From positions 1 to 34,889 of the forward strand of contig NZ_JAMBOJ010000051.1 of NCBI RefSeq assembly GCF_023715565.1: a stretch of 34,889 nucleotides of DNA, read 5' to 3'. The notes beneath the pieces were generated by a model. That model worked only from the letters and a program-made list of their open reading frames with translations. It was not told the origin of the DNA and did not search any database. Every line of letters starts with the position of its first letter. The stretch's first letter is position 1. Source of the DNA: Cytobacillus firmus (GTDB taxonomy: Bacteria > Bacillota > Bacilli > Bacillales > Cytobacillaceae). This document shows positions 17,784 to 25,547 of the stretch, piece by piece. The position numbers were made by a program, and so were the translations under genes.

Positions 17784-18629
17784 ATGAAATATGGCGTGAA
17801 TGGGGTTCACTATCATGTCGATACATGGGGTAAGGGATTTCCGCTTCTTCTCCTTCATGGCTTTACAGGAAATAGTGAGGGCTGGAAAGAATTCGCCCCC
17901 TTCTGGAAAGGACATTCGAAAGCCATTGCATTGGACATAATCGGGCATGGGAAGTCTGGAGCCCCATCTGATATTGGCCATTATCAAATAGAAGAGTGTG
18001 CCGCTGTGATAAACAGTCTATTAGAAAAGTTGGGAATCGGGAAAATTGATGCTCTTGGATATTCCATGGGGGGACGGCTTGCGCTGACGTTTGCAGTTAA
18101 ATATCCGGAAAAAGTCCGCACGCTGATTTTGGAAAGTGCTTCCCCGGGACTTAGGACTGAAGAAGAAAGGCATGAAAGAAGAGTACAGGATGCCAGGCTG
18201 GCTGACAGAATCAGGAAGGAAGGCATTCGGGATTTTATCGGCTATTGGGAGAATATCCCGTTATTTCAGAGCCAAGGGAATCTTCCTGAACAAATCCGCA
18301 CACGAATAAGAAATCAGCGTATGGCCAATTCTATTGTTGGTCTGGCAAACAGCCTGAATGGAATGGGCACCGGCTCACAGCCATCCTGGTGGGGCGAGCT
18401 CGGTAATCTGAAAATGCCAGTCCTCCTATTGACCGGGGAGCTGGACCAAAAATTCTGCAGAATTGCAGAAGAGATGTCGAAAGCATTGCCAAATGTTCAT
18501 TGGAAGTCCGTTAAAAATGCAGGACATGCAATTCATGTGGAGAAACCAGAATTATTTGGTACAATAGTAAGTGAGTTTTTGTCGCAATCAGGGGAGATTC
18601 ATGCAAATGCAGTAGAAATTGAGGAATGA
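17784..18629 (+). CDS. menH: SHCHC synthase MenH (alpha/beta hydrolase)
   Basis: It eliminates pyruvate from SEPHCHC to give SHCHC. The 281-residue alpha/beta hydrolase has [13 protein letters not shown] (oxyanion region), the nucleophile elbow [18 protein letters not shown] with the acid, and the C-terminal His in [19 protein letters not shown] lies 8 nt before ATG 17784. It starts 6 nt after menD. The B. subtilis counterpart is also called YtxM. The assignment rests on position between menD and menB as well as on family. After its stop a 76-nt gap precedes menB. Confidence 0.94.
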   Translation: MKYGVNGVHYHVDTWGKGFPLLLLHGFTGNSEGWKEFAPFWKGHSKAIALDIIGHGKSGAPSDIGHYQIEECAAVINSLLEKLGIGKIDALGYSMGGRLALTFAVKYPEKVRTLILESASPGLRTEEERHERRVQDARLADRIRKEGIRDFIGYWENIPLFQSQGNLPEQIRTRIRNQRMANSIVGLANSLNGMGTGSQPSWWGELGNLKMPVLLLTGELDQKFCRIAEEMSKALPNVHWKSVKNAGHAIHVEKPELFGTIVSEFLSQSGEIHANAVEIEE

Positions 18630-18705
18630 TGTCCTTTGCTGGCACAAAAACTGTGCGGCAAATATTGCGCTTTCTAATACAATACATATCGAGGAGGATT
18701 CATGT

Positions 18706-19527
18706 ATGTCAGCTGTAGAATGGGTTGCAGGAAAAAAGTACGAAGAAATCATTTATGAAACATACAATGGAATTGCGAAAATTACCATTAATAGACCGCA
18801 AGTCCACAATGCCTTTACTCCAAGAACGGTAATGGAATTAATTGATGCATTTGCATACGCGCGTGATGATGAAAATGTAGGTGTTATTGTTCTCACGGGT
18901 GCAGGAGACAAAGCATTTTGTTCAGGCGGAGACCAGTCAGTTAGAGGACATGGCGGTTATGTCGGGGATGATCAGATCCCTCGTTTAAATGTTTTGGATC
19001 TTCAGCGTTTAATCCGTGTTATTCCTAAGCCGGTTATTGCAATGGTAAAAGGATATGCGATTGGAGGAGGACATGTCCTTCATATCGTATGTGACTTAAC
19101 GATTGCAGCTGATAACGCTGTATTTGGACAAACAGGACCTAAAGTGGGAAGCTTCGATGCAGGTTACGGTTCAGGATATCTTGCAAGAATCGTCGGCCAT
19201 AAGAAAGCACGCGAAATATGGTACCTGTGCCGCCAGTACGGTGCCCAGGAAGCTCTGGATATGGGGCTTGTTAATACGGTTGTGCCGCTTGAGAAAGTGG
19301 AAGAAGAAACAATTCAATGGTGTGAAGAAATCCTCGAGAAGAGCCCGACTGCAATCCGTTTCTTGAAGGCTGCCTTCAACGCGGATACAGATGGACTTGC
19401 TGGAATCCAGCAATTCGCCGGTGACGCAACTCTTCTATACTATACAACGGATGAAGCGAAGGAAGGCCGTGACGCATTTAAAGAAAAGCGTAAGCCGGAC
19501 TTTGGTCAATTCCCGCGTTTCCCTTGA
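18706..19527 (+). CDS. menB: 1,4-dihydroxy-2-naphthoyl-CoA synthase MenB
   Basis: This crotonase-fold enzyme closes the ring of o-succinylbenzoyl-CoA to DHNA-CoA. The 273 residues include the motifs [22 protein letters not shown] (oxyanion and flexible loop), [28 protein letters not shown] with the catalytic Asp, and the C-terminal [14 protein letters not shown] start at ATG 18706, 8 nt after GAGGAGG. Longer reading frames back to 18619 have no ribosome binding site and overlap menH. The near identity to B. subtilis MenB over its whole length makes the call secure. A hairpin with a T-run follows. Confidence 0.97.
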   Translation: MSAVEWVAGKKYEEIIYETYNGIAKITINRPQVHNAFTPRTVMELIDAFAYARDDENVGVIVLTGAGDKAFCSGGDQSVRGHGGYVGDDQIPRLNVLDLQRLIRVIPKPVIAMVKGYAIGGGHVLHIVCDLTIAADNAVFGQTGPKVGSFDAGYGSGYLARIVGHKKAREIWYLCRQYGAQEALDMGLVNTVVPLEKVEEETIQWCEEILEKSPTAIRFLKAAFNADTDGLAGIQQFAGDATLLYYTTDEAKEGRDAFKEKRKPDFGQFPRFP

Positions 19528-19549
19528 TCTCAGGGGAATATTATTTTTC

Positions 19550-19580
19550 AGCTTGATGGCCAGTCCATCAGGCTGTTTTT
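19550..19580 (+). terminator. Hairpin with T-run between menB and menE
   Basis: AGC-T-TGATGG (19550-19559) can pair with CCATCA-G-GCT (19565-19574), followed by GTTTTTAT. It sits inside the men operon and may act as a partial terminator that lowers menE and menC expression. Confidence 0.65.
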
Positions 19581-19613
19581 ATATGAAAATACCTATGAAA
19601 TGAGGTGTTTATA

Positions 19614-21101
19614 ATGGAAGCGCAAATAGTGCCGAATTTCCTGCAAAAACGGGCATTTTTAACACCTGACCGCCCAGCCCTTTCTTGTTTGGAAAAAACC
19701 TATACTTTTTATGAAGTATATGATCGTGCATACATAATAGCAGGGCAATTACAGGCAGTTGGATTAAAGCGAGGCCAGTTTGCAGGTGTGCTCCTGAGAA
19801 ATCATGAAGACAGTGTTTTTATCCTTTTAGCTCTGCAGCTAATCGATGTGAAGGCCGTAATTTTAAATAACAGGCTGACTGCCGAGGAATTAATTTGGCA
19901 GCTGGATGATTCGACGTCCGCTTTCCTTATAACGGAGAGTTCTTTTGATGAAGTTAGCCAAAAGGTTGTAAACTCTTTAAGGGGAATTTCAGCGATACAT
20001 AAAGAAGAACTCTTCAGGAAAGATCCTGTCGAGCCGGAATTAATAGAAGAAATAAGTCTTAATGAGGTCTGTACTGTCATGTATACATCCGGTACAACAG
20101 GGAATCCGAAAGGCGTTCTGCAAACCTACGGCAATCATTGGTGGAGTGCAGTGGGATCTGCATTAAACCTAGGGCTGAATGAAAACGACAGCTGGCTGTG
20201 TGCTGTTCCGATTTTTCATATTAGCGGCTATTCCATTTTAATGCGTAGCGTCATCTACGGCATGAAAATGGTTCTTTTTGAATCTTTCCATGAAAAAAAA
20301 GTTATCAAAGCCATTTCCGCTGAAAAGGTGACCATCATGTCAGTTGTGAGTACGATGCTCACCCGGATTGCAGATGAATTAGAAAATGAGCAGATGCCGG
20401 ACTACTTCAGATGTATGCTGTTAGGGGGAGGTCCAGCAGCGAAATCTCTTCTGGAAGTTTGCAGGGAGAAGGATATTCCTGTTTACCAGACCTACGGAAT
20501 GACGGAAACTTCGTCACAGATTGTTACTCTCGCTCCGGAATACAGTTTCAGCAAATTAGGATCAGCCGGAAAGCCATTATTTCCTTCCCAGCTGAAGATT
20601 ATTAATCCGACTGGGGAGCTTGCGGATCCTGGAGAAGCGGGTGAGATCCTTGTAAAAGGCCCGAATGTGACGAAAGGGTATTTAAACCGTGAAGAAGAAA
20701 CTGCGAAAAAAATAAAAGATGGCTGGCTTTCAACTGGAGATGTAGGCTATGTCGATCAAGAAGGATTTTTATATGTACTTGATCGGCGTTCAGATTTAAT
20801 CATTTCAGGCGGCGAAAATATTTATCCTGCTGAGGTTGAGGGTGTTCTTGCTTCACACTCCCAAATATCGGATGCAGGGGTTATTGGCATGAAGGATAAT
20901 GTTTGGGGTGAAGTGCCGGTCGCTTTTATTGCCGGAGAAGAAAGCCTTGATAAAAAAGAGGTGACAGAGTACTGCTTAGAGAGGCTGGCAAAGTATAAGG
21001 TACCAAAAAAGATCATCATGATTAATGAAATTCCCAGGAATGCTTCTAAGAAGATATTAAGAAGGAAGCTCCGGGAACTGCTCGGGGAAAGCGGGAAATA
21101 G
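19614..21101 (+). CDS. menE: o-Succinylbenzoate-CoA ligase MenE
   Basis: This AMP-forming acyl-CoA synthetase (ANL superfamily) activates o-succinylbenzoate with ATP and CoA. The 495 residues contain the P-loop-like motif MYTSGTTGNPKGV (about 159-171), YGMTETSSQIV, the STGDVGYVD motif, DRRSDLIISGGENIYPAEVE, and the C-terminal catalytic Lys in NASKKILRRKLRE. I start at ATG 19614, 6 nt after GAGGTG. An in-frame GTG at 19605 lies within this site. It lies 86 nt downstream of menB, beyond the hairpin, and ends 1 nt before menC. Confidence 0.96.
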   Translation: MEAQIVPNFLQKRAFLTPDRPALSCLEKTYTFYEVYDRAYIIAGQLQAVGLKRGQFAGVLLRNHEDSVFILLALQLIDVKAVILNNRLTAEELIWQLDDSTSAFLITESSFDEVSQKVVNSLRGISAIHKEELFRKDPVEPELIEEISLNEVCTVMYTSGTTGNPKGVLQTYGNHWWSAVGSALNLGLNENDSWLCAVPIFHISGYSILMRSVIYGMKMVLFESFHEKKVIKAISAEKVTIMSVVSTMLTRIADELENEQMPDYFRCMLLGGGPAAKSLLEVCREKDIPVYQTYGMTETSSQIVTLAPEYSFSKLGSAGKPLFPSQLKIINPTGELADPGEAGEILVKGPNVTKGYLNREEETAKKIKDGWLSTGDVGYVDQEGFLYVLDRRSDLIISGGENIYPAEVEGVLASHSQISDAGVIGMKDNVWGEVPVAFIAGEESLDKKEVTEYCLERLAKYKVPKKIIMINEIPRNASKKILRRKLRELLGESGK

Positions 21102-21102
21102 C

Positions 21103-22209
21103 ATGGATATTAAAACAGTTACTTTATATAAAATTGCAATGCCCCTAAAAACGCCATTTTCCACTCATTTAGGAACTGTTAAAGACAGAGAGGGGATCAT
21201 AGTTGAAGTAATTGATGAGGAAGGACGGAAGGGATATGGGGAAGGAGTCGCTTTTTCTTCCCCCTGGTATACAGAGGAGACGGTTGAGACGAGCTATCAT
21301 GTGCTAAAGGAGTTTCTTATCCCGATCCTGCGAGAAGCTGGTATTAAGCATCCTTCAGATGCAGGGCGTGCTTTTGAAGCCCTGCGAAGAAATCAAATGG
21401 CAAAAGCAGCGCTGGAAACGGCTTTATGGGATCTGGCTGCAAAAAAAGAAAATAGCTCTCTTTCTGAATTTATAGGAGGTAAGAGGGAACAAATCCTATC
21501 CGGTGTGGTTGTTGGCGCCAAAACAAAGGAAGAAGTAAGAAGGCAAATTGAAAGCTATCTGGAGAGCGGCTATCAAAGGGTCAAAATAAAAATCAGCCCC
21601 GAAAACGATTATGAATTGATCTCAGACATCCGCCGCTATTATCCTGATCTGCCAATCATGGCTGATGCTAATTCAGCTTACTCATTAGGGGATATAGATC
21701 AGTTAAAAAGGCTTGATGACTTCGGGCTCATGATGATTGAACAGCCGCTTGAATATGATGATATTGTTGATCATGCCAAGCTTCAGAAGGAATTGCAAAC
21801 ACCGATCTGCCTGGATGAAAGTATTGTTACCTTTAATGATGCCAGAAGAGCTGTCGAGCTTGGAAGCTGTAAAGTTATTAATATTAAGATTGGCCGGGTT
21901 GGAGGTCTGGGGACGGCAAGGAAAATTCATGATTATTGCCTGGATAAGGGGATTGCAGTCTGGTGTGGAGGTATGTTGGAGTTTGGAATCTCCCGTGCCC
22001 ATAATATTGCGCTGGCTTCTCTGGAGGGCTTTGCTATTCCCGGTGATATTTCAGCGTCAGAAAGGTATTGGGAAGAAGATATTATTCTACCTGAGGTCAC
22101 CGTACAGAACGGAATGATTAAGGTTCCTGATAAACCGGGAATTGGTTTTGAGATTAATGAGAAAAGACTGAGTGAAGTGACCATCTCAAAGGAAAGCTTT
22201 ATCCTATAG
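21103..22209 (+). CDS. menC: o-Succinylbenzoate synthase MenC
   Basis: This enolase-superfamily enzyme dehydrates SHCHC to o-succinylbenzoate. The 368 residues include the catalytic pair K161-x-K163 (RVKIKIS), three metal ligands in MADANSAYSL (Asp), MIEQPLEYDD (Glu) and CLDESIV (Asp), and the opposing Lys in INIKIGRVGG. Members of this clade often also show N-acylamino acid racemase activity, but the operon makes MenC the natural role. The ribosome binding site is weak (GCGGGAAATAGC) and the gene starts 1 nt after the menE stop, so coupling is likely. It is the last gene of the operon. Confidence 0.96.
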   Translation: MDIKTVTLYKIAMPLKTPFSTHLGTVKDREGIIVEVIDEEGRKGYGEGVAFSSPWYTEETVETSYHVLKEFLIPILREAGIKHPSDAGRAFEALRRNQMAKAALETALWDLAAKKENSSLSEFIGGKREQILSGVVVGAKTKEEVRRQIESYLESGYQRVKIKISPENDYELISDIRRYYPDLPIMADANSAYSLGDIDQLKRLDDFGLMMIEQPLEYDDIVDHAKLQKELQTPICLDESIVTFNDARRAVELGSCKVINIKIGRVGGLGTARKIHDYCLDKGIAVWCGGMLEFGISRAHNIALASLEGFAIPGDISASERYWEEDIILPEVTVQNGMIKVPDKPGIGFEINEKRLSEVTISKESFIL

Positions 22210-22210
22210 A

Positions 22211-22250
22211 AAAAACCGAAGTTCTATCCGGCAGAATCTGCGGTTTTCGT
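22211..22250 (+). terminator. Probable terminator of the men operon
   Basis: AAAACCG and CGGTTTT form the stem base around a large loop that can pair further (CCGGCAGA). Few Ts follow (TTTTCGTTT), so it is a weaker hairpin. Confidence 0.5.
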
Positions 22251-22256
22251 TTGAGT

Positions 22257-22287
22257 GCAAAAAAATAAGGCGCATCCACAGCGCCAT
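22257..22287 (-). terminator. Terminator of the 35-aa membrane peptide gene
   Basis: On the minus strand GGCGC-TGTGGAT-GCGCC is followed by TTATTTTTTT, about 12 nt after the stop codon of the gene at 22298-22405. This supports that gene being transcribed. Confidence 0.8.
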
Positions 22288-22297
22288 GTATAATCTA

Positions 22298-22405
22298 TTA
22301 TTGAGAAATTTCGTCTTTAATAAATGACTCTTCTTTAATGGCAAAGGAGCTTAATCCAGCAGCAGCGGCAAAAGCAGCACCAAGCAAAATAACGGTTGAT
22401 AACAT
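22298..22405 (-). CDS. Short hydrophobic membrane peptide (35 aa)
   Basis: A short open frame has its own signals: AGGAGTG 6-7 nt before ATG 22405, and a terminator just after the TAA. The product begins MLSTVILLGAAFAAAAGLSS, a single Ala/Leu-rich membrane helix, followed by a charged tail (IKEESFIKDEISQ). I do not recognise it. Possible roles are a small regulator of a membrane protein or a type I toxin-like peptide. No antisense RNA signal is evident, and the acidic tail is less typical of toxins. It is too short for most automatic gene calls. Confidence 0.65.
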   Translation of the reverse strand: MLSTVILLGAAFAAAAGLSSFAIKEESFIKDEISQ

Positions 22406-22471
22406 ATGTATCACTCCTATAGGTTATTGTTATTCTATACATTCCCGCTAAGAAAAATAATAAACTTATTT

Positions 22472-22505
22472 TAAAAAAAGCGGTGCAGCTCATGCACCGC
22501 TTTTG
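22472..22505. terminator. Strong hairpin, terminator of the DUF1540 gene
   Basis: Perfect stem AGCGGTGCA/TGCACCGCT with a 5-nt loop. On the minus strand it leads into a T-run (from AAAAAAA at 22473-22479). It lies about 60 nt after the stop at 22567. Confidence 0.85.
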
Positions 22506-22530
22506 CAGTAATATGCATAAATGGAACTGC

Positions 22531-22565
22531 TGGAATTCGACAAAATTCGGGCGGTGCCTGTCACC
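22531..22565. repeat. REP-like palindromic repeat
   Basis: GAATTCGACAAAATTCGGGC is followed by the small imperfect palindrome GGTGCCTGTCACC (22553-22565), 1 nt from a stop codon. I recognise GGTGACAGGCACC as a motif repeated in many Bacillaceae genomes, of the REP type linked to RAYT transposases. This is from memory and its copy number here cannot be seen. Confidence 0.45.
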
Positions 22566-22566
22566 A

Positions 22567-22719
22567 TTAATGCGGTTCGAACGTTTGGCAGTCTGTTTCT
22601 TTGGTGTCGTCTGCTGTTTTGCCTGTATGGCTGACTACGTATATCTGGTCTGCGCTGCATTGGTTTCCATCTTTCCAGTAAGTGCAGTTATTTACTTCAC
22701 ATAAAACATCTTTTGCCAT
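22567..22719 (-). CDS. DUF1540 small cysteine protein (50 aa)
   Basis: This short frame has a full AGGAGGT site 6-7 nt before ATG 22719. The product begins MAKDVLCEVNNCTYWKDGNQ and carries four cysteines, Cys7, Cys12, Cys21 and Cys44 (CEVNNC, NQCSA, ETDCQTF). This is the pattern of DUF1540, a small family with a conserved Cys set thought to bind metal. Function is unknown; many spore-formers have several copies. It is followed by a strong hairpin at 22472-22505, and a stem-loop lies just upstream of its ribosome binding site (22736-22786). Confidence 0.88.
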   Translation of the reverse strand: MAKDVLCEVNNCTYWKDGNQCSADQIYVVSHTGKTADDTKETDCQTFEPH

Positions 22720-22802
22720 TGGTTATACCTCCTAAGCAGAAAAAATATGACCAGGCCGAAATCGCGGGGTCTTTTATATTTTCTGCAATGTCCGCCATAT
22801 CA

Positions 22803-22830
22803 GTCATGGCATTTGAAGGAATGTCATGAC
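22803..22830. repeat. Inverted repeat upstream of the DUF1540 gene
   Basis: GTCATGGCATT and AATGTCATGAC pair over 11 bp (one G-U) around the loop TGAAGG. It has no T-run, so it is more likely an operator or RNA hairpin than a terminator. Confidence 0.45.
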
Positions 22831-22844
22831 CTGCATTTCAGATG

Positions 22845-22868
22845 AAAAAACCTCCCAGGGCGGGAGGT
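22845..22868 (-). terminator. Terminator of the zinc-binding lipoprotein gene
   Basis: On the minus strand CCTCCCGCCCTGGGAGG is followed by TTTTTTC, 9 nt after the stop at 22878. Confidence 0.92.
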
Positions 22869-22877
22869 GGATTGTGA

Positions 22878-23840
22878 TTATTCATTTAAAGCTTTTTTTA
22901 AGGCCGCCAGATTGTCTTGCATAAGCGTAAAATATGTTTGGTTCTCTTTTAGATCTTCTTCCGTTAATACAGATAAATTATGCAGCAGTAAAGGACTAGC
23001 GCCAATTTCCTTTTGCAGAATTTCCGTCAGTCTTGAGCTGACATTCTGTTCAAAAAATACATATTTTAAGTCATGTTCTTTTGCTTCTGCAATGATTTTC
23101 TGCAGTTCTTTCTGAGTAGGCTCACTGGAGGAGTTCAAGCCTGATACACTGATTTGATCCAAACCATATCGGTCTTCCCAATAACCATAAGCTGCGTGTG
23201 AAACAATGAATTCCTGATGCTTTGCACTTTGAATCGTCTGTTCAAAGTCGTTATGAAGATTATCAAGCTCCTGGGCAAGCTCCAAATAATTCTGTTCAAA
23301 CTGCTCTTTCTGATCAGGCATCTGTTCCACTAAAGCGTCTTTAATTGCTTCTGCCAATTCCTTCGAGTATAAAGGATCCAGCCAAACATGGGGATCGATA
23401 TCCCCGTGATCATGCCCGTCTTCAACACCAGCTTCATGATCCTCTGCATCTTCCTCATGCAGAGGATCATGATTTGCATCTGAGTGGACAAACTCCAGGT
23501 TTTCTCCAGCTGCCACCATTTTAACATTCTCATTTTTCAATGTGTCTTTTGCCTTTTCTACAAATCCTTCAAGACCCAGCCCTATAAAAATAAACAGATC
23601 CGAATCGGCCAGCTTCATCATATCTTTTTGAGAAGGTTCGAAGGTATGTTCATCCGACCCGGGCGGATAGATGGTCTCAACCTCTATCGCTTTTCCTCCG
23701 ATTTGTTCAGTAAAGTATTGAAGAGGATAAACGGTTGTATAAACTATAGTTTTGCTGCTGCTTTCCCCTGTCTTTCCCCCTGTACAGCCGGAAAGAATAA
23801 GGATTAGCCCCAGAATATATATTAAAAATGCCTTTTTCAT
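22878..23840 (-). CDS. znuA: Zinc ABC transporter substrate-binding lipoprotein (ZnuA/AdcA-type)
   Basis: This 320-residue cluster A-1 solute-binding protein captures Zn2+ outside the membrane. It has a lipoprotein signal with lipobox LSGC (Cys19), the first metal-site motif GSDEHTFEPSQ, a His/Asp/Glu-rich loop (about 120-150, with HDP, DHEAG, DGHDHGD) typical of zinc rather than manganese carriers, then DPHVWLDP and SHAAYGYW. The start follows AGGAGGAG by 4 nt. A Zur-type operator lies 60 bp upstream, so it should be induced in zinc starvation. No permease or ATPase gene is adjacent, so it presumably uses a transporter encoded elsewhere. B. subtilis ZnuA (YcdH) is the closest named protein. 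Confidence 0.93.
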   Translation of the reverse strand: MKKAFLIYILGLILILSGCTGGKTGESSSKTIVYTTVYPLQYFTEQIGGKAIEVETIYPPGSDEHTFEPSQKDMMKLADSDLFIFIGLGLEGFVEKAKDTLKNENVKMVAAGENLEFVHSDANHDPLHEEDAEDHEAGVEDGHDHGDIDPHVWLDPLYSKELAEAIKDALVEQMPDQKEQFEQNYLELAQELDNLHNDFEQTIQSAKHQEFIVSHAAYGYWEDRYGLDQISVSGLNSSSEPTQKELQKIIAEAKEHDLKYVFFEQNVSSRLTEILQKEIGASPLLLHNLSVLTEEDLKENQTYFTLMQDNLAALKKALNE

Positions 23841-23900
23841 TATTCTCCTCCTGTTATAAAGCGAAGTAATTCCGATTTAAAGAACGGTTAAATGGTTTTT

Positions 23901-23921
23901 AATACGTAATCATTACGATTT
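23901..23921. promoter_or_regulatory. Zur box between znuA and ytiB
   Basis: The 21-bp site contains TACGTAATCATTACGATTT, nearly palindromic. Its reverse complement reads AAATCGTAATGATTACGTA, which agrees closely with the Bacillus Zur operator as I know it (AAATCGTAAT-N-ATTACGATTT). It lies 60 bp before znuA and 47 bp before the probable -35 region of ytiB, so it could control both. Confidence 0.85.
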
Positions 23922-23967
23922 CCTTAGTTATCTTACAAAATATCCAGCTGAAAAGCAAGGAAAAAAT

Positions 23968-23996
23968 TTGTTAGGAGCTTATACTTTATGTATCAT
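23968..23996 (+). promoter_or_regulatory. Possible promoter of ytiB
   Basis: TTGTTA (23968-23973), a 17-nt spacer and TATCAT (23991-23996) make a moderate sigma-A promoter. It would give a leader of about 100 nt to the TTG start at 24106, in which TTGAC/GTCAA can form a small hairpin. Confidence 0.4.
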
Positions 23997-24105
23997 AACT
24001 ATAGGGGCCGGTAAGGTCTTAATTAGTATTGACATTTTTTCGTCAAGTATGGGAGCAAATAGCTCTACAATCAAAGTGTTCACAAAAAGACAGGGAGTGG
24101 AACAA

Positions 24106-24669
24106 TTGAAACTTTTAGAAGAGATCTTAAACCATAACCAGCAATTTGTTGAAGAAAAAAAGTACGAAGAGTTTGAAACAACGAAGTTTCCTAATAAAAA
24201 AATGGTTATTCTGACTTGCATGGACACACGTTTAGTGGAGCTTTTGCCAAAAGCGCTTAATGTAAGAAACGGTGATGTGAAAATCATTAAGAACGCAGGA
24301 GCTTTAGTAACTCACCCGTTTGGAAGTATTATGAGAAGCATATTAATAGCTGTTTATCAGCTGCAAGCGAAAGAAGTGTTTGTTATTGGCCATCATGACT
24401 GCGGCATGAGCGGAATGAAAGCTGATGCGGTTGTCAGCAGCATGAAAGAGAGAGGCATTACTGACGATGCACTGGATACGATGACATACTCAGGAATCGC
24501 TGCCGATGATTGGCTAAGAGGTTTTGAAAATGTAGAGGAAAGTGTATCCCATAGTGTACATATGGTGAAAAAGCATCCGCTGATGCCGATAGATGTGCCT
24601 GTGCATGGGCTTGTTATTCATCCCGGCACAGGCAAGCTTGACCTTGTAGTGGACGGATACGAGGGTTAA
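24106..24669 (+). CDS. ytiB: Beta-carbonic anhydrase family protein YtiB
   Basis: It interconverts CO2 and bicarbonate. The 187 residues hold the zinc ligands of the beta class: Cys38 and Asp40 with Arg42 in CMDTR, and His96 with Cys99 in [23 protein letters not shown] and [14 protein letters not shown] are also typical. I start at TTG 24106, just after AGGGAGTGG; the frame is open further upstream (to 23968) but that part has no family similarity and no ribosome binding site. The resulting MKLLEEIL start fits B. subtilis YtiB. It is divergent from znuA across a Zur box, and its stop codon overlaps that of the convergent yidD gene. Confidence 0.93.
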   Translation: MKLLEEILNHNQQFVEEKKYEEFETTKFPNKKMVILTCMDTRLVELLPKALNVRNGDVKIIKNAGALVTHPFGSIMRSILIAVYQLQAKEVFVIGHHDCGMSGMKADAVVSSMKERGITDDALDTMTYSGIAADDWLRGFENVEESVSHSVHMVKKHPLMPIDVPVHGLVIHPGTGKLDLVVDGYEG

Positions 24670-24899
24670 TTCTTTTTGGGCCATTCCTCGGGAACCAGGT
24701 CGACACCGCCAGGATGAAGGGGATGGCATTTAAGGATCCGTTTTATTGTCAACCAGCCGCCCTTGAAGGCGCCGAATCGTTTAACTGACTCCAGCCCATA
24801 ATGGGAGCATGTTGGATAAAACCGGCATGTAGGAGGCTTGAGCGGGGAAATCACAACTTGATAAAAGCGAAATATTGAAATGAGTATTTTTTTGAGCAT
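24666..24899 (-). CDS. yidD: Membrane protein insertion efficiency factor YidD
   Basis: This 77-residue peripheral membrane protein helps YidC/SpoIIIJ insert membrane proteins. It shows the N-terminal amphipathic segment [18 protein letters not shown], the conserved Cys region [14 protein letters not shown], and the end [15 protein letters not shown]. The start at 24899 is preceded by AAAGG 8 nt upstream. A longer frame to 24953 has no ribosome binding site. B. subtilis calls it YtjA. Its TAA shares bases with the TAA of the opposing ytiB (TTAA at 24666-24669), leaving no room for a terminator between them. Confidence 0.94.
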   Translation of the reverse strand: MLKKILISIFRFYQVVISPLKPPTCRFYPTCSHYGLESVKRFGAFKGGWLTIKRILKCHPLHPGGVDLVPEEWPKKN

Positions 24900-25005
24900 G
24901 GCATTACCTTTCCCGGTTAAATCATATTTTCTTTTAAAATAACATATTATCATGTGGAAGTCATAATTTTCATATTAATTTGATGAATTTAGTCGGTTAT
25001 TATGT

Positions 25006-25011
25006 TATAGT
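25006..25011 (+). promoter_or_regulatory. Putative -10 element of luxS
   Basis: TATAGT lies 35 nt before the luxS ATG. The best -35-like site, TTGATG (24980-24985), is 20 nt away, which is longer than usual, so the assignment is weak. I see no SAM riboswitch in this 140-bp gap. Confidence 0.35.
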
Positions 25012-25040
25012 AAAAGGAAAACTTTAGGGGAGTGTTTTGT

Positions 25041-25514
25041 ATGCCTTCAGTAGAAAGTTTCGAGTTGGATCATAATGCTGTTAAAGCTCCTTACGTGAGG
25101 CACTGCGGTGTCCATAAAGTGGGCAGTGACGGATTAGTGAACAAGTTTGATATCAGGTTCTGCCAGCCAAACAAACAGGCGATGAAGCCGGATGTCATTC
25201 ATACACTTGAGCATCTGCTTGCGTTTAATATCCGGACACATGCAGAGAAGTATGGCCATTTTGATATTATTGATATTTCCCCGATGGGCTGCCAGACCGG
25301 CTATTATTTAGTAGTAAGCGGCGAGCCGTCAGTTGAAGAAATAATCGATCTGCTGGATTCTACAATGAAAGATGCCGTTGAAATTACCGAAATCCCAGCT
25401 GCAAATGAAAAGCAATGCGGGCAGGCTAAGCTTCATGATCTTGAAGGAGCAAAGCGCCTCATGAGATTTTGGCTGCAGCAGTCGAAGGATGACTTGAAAC
25501 AGGTTTTTGCATAA
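25041..25514 (+). CDS. luxS: S-ribosylhomocysteine lyase LuxS
   Basis: It splits S-ribosylhomocysteine into homocysteine and DPD, the precursor of autoinducer-2, as part of the activated methyl cycle. The 157 residues match the B. subtilis length. Metal ligands His54 and His58 with Glu57 lie in HTLEH, the catalytic Cys84 in [10 protein letters not shown], and the third ligand Cys in [10 protein letters not shown] (about 126). ATG 25041 follows AGGGGAGTG by 6 nt. A GTG at 25032 falls within this site. It is a single-gene unit ended by a shared terminator. Confidence 0.97.
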   Translation: MPSVESFELDHNAVKAPYVRHCGVHKVGSDGLVNKFDIRFCQPNKQAMKPDVIHTLEHLLAFNIRTHAEKYGHFDIIDISPMGCQTGYYLVVSGEPSVEEIIDLLDSTMKDAVEITEIPAANEKQCGQAKLHDLEGAKRLMRFWLQQSKDDLKQVFA

Positions 25515-25547
25515 AGAAAAACGGGCTGATTTTTCAGCCCGTTTTAT
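25515..25547. terminator. Bidirectional terminator between luxS and cls
   Basis: Perfect stem AAAACGGGCTGA/TCAGCCCGTTTT. It begins just after the luxS stop and overlaps the stop codon of cls at 25544. Confidence 0.92.

Noticed and set aside
18630..18705. Separate promoter for menB
   Set aside because: TACAAT-like sequences occur, but no -35 element at 16-18 nt was found in the 76-nt gap.
22483..22704. A 73-codon plus-strand frame
   Set aside because: It starts within a terminator hairpin, has no ribosome binding site and runs antisense to the DUF1540 gene, which has better signals.
24900..25030. S-box (SAM) riboswitch before luxS
   Set aside because: None of the conserved S-box core or kink-turn sequence is visible, and the region is AT-rich and too short for one.
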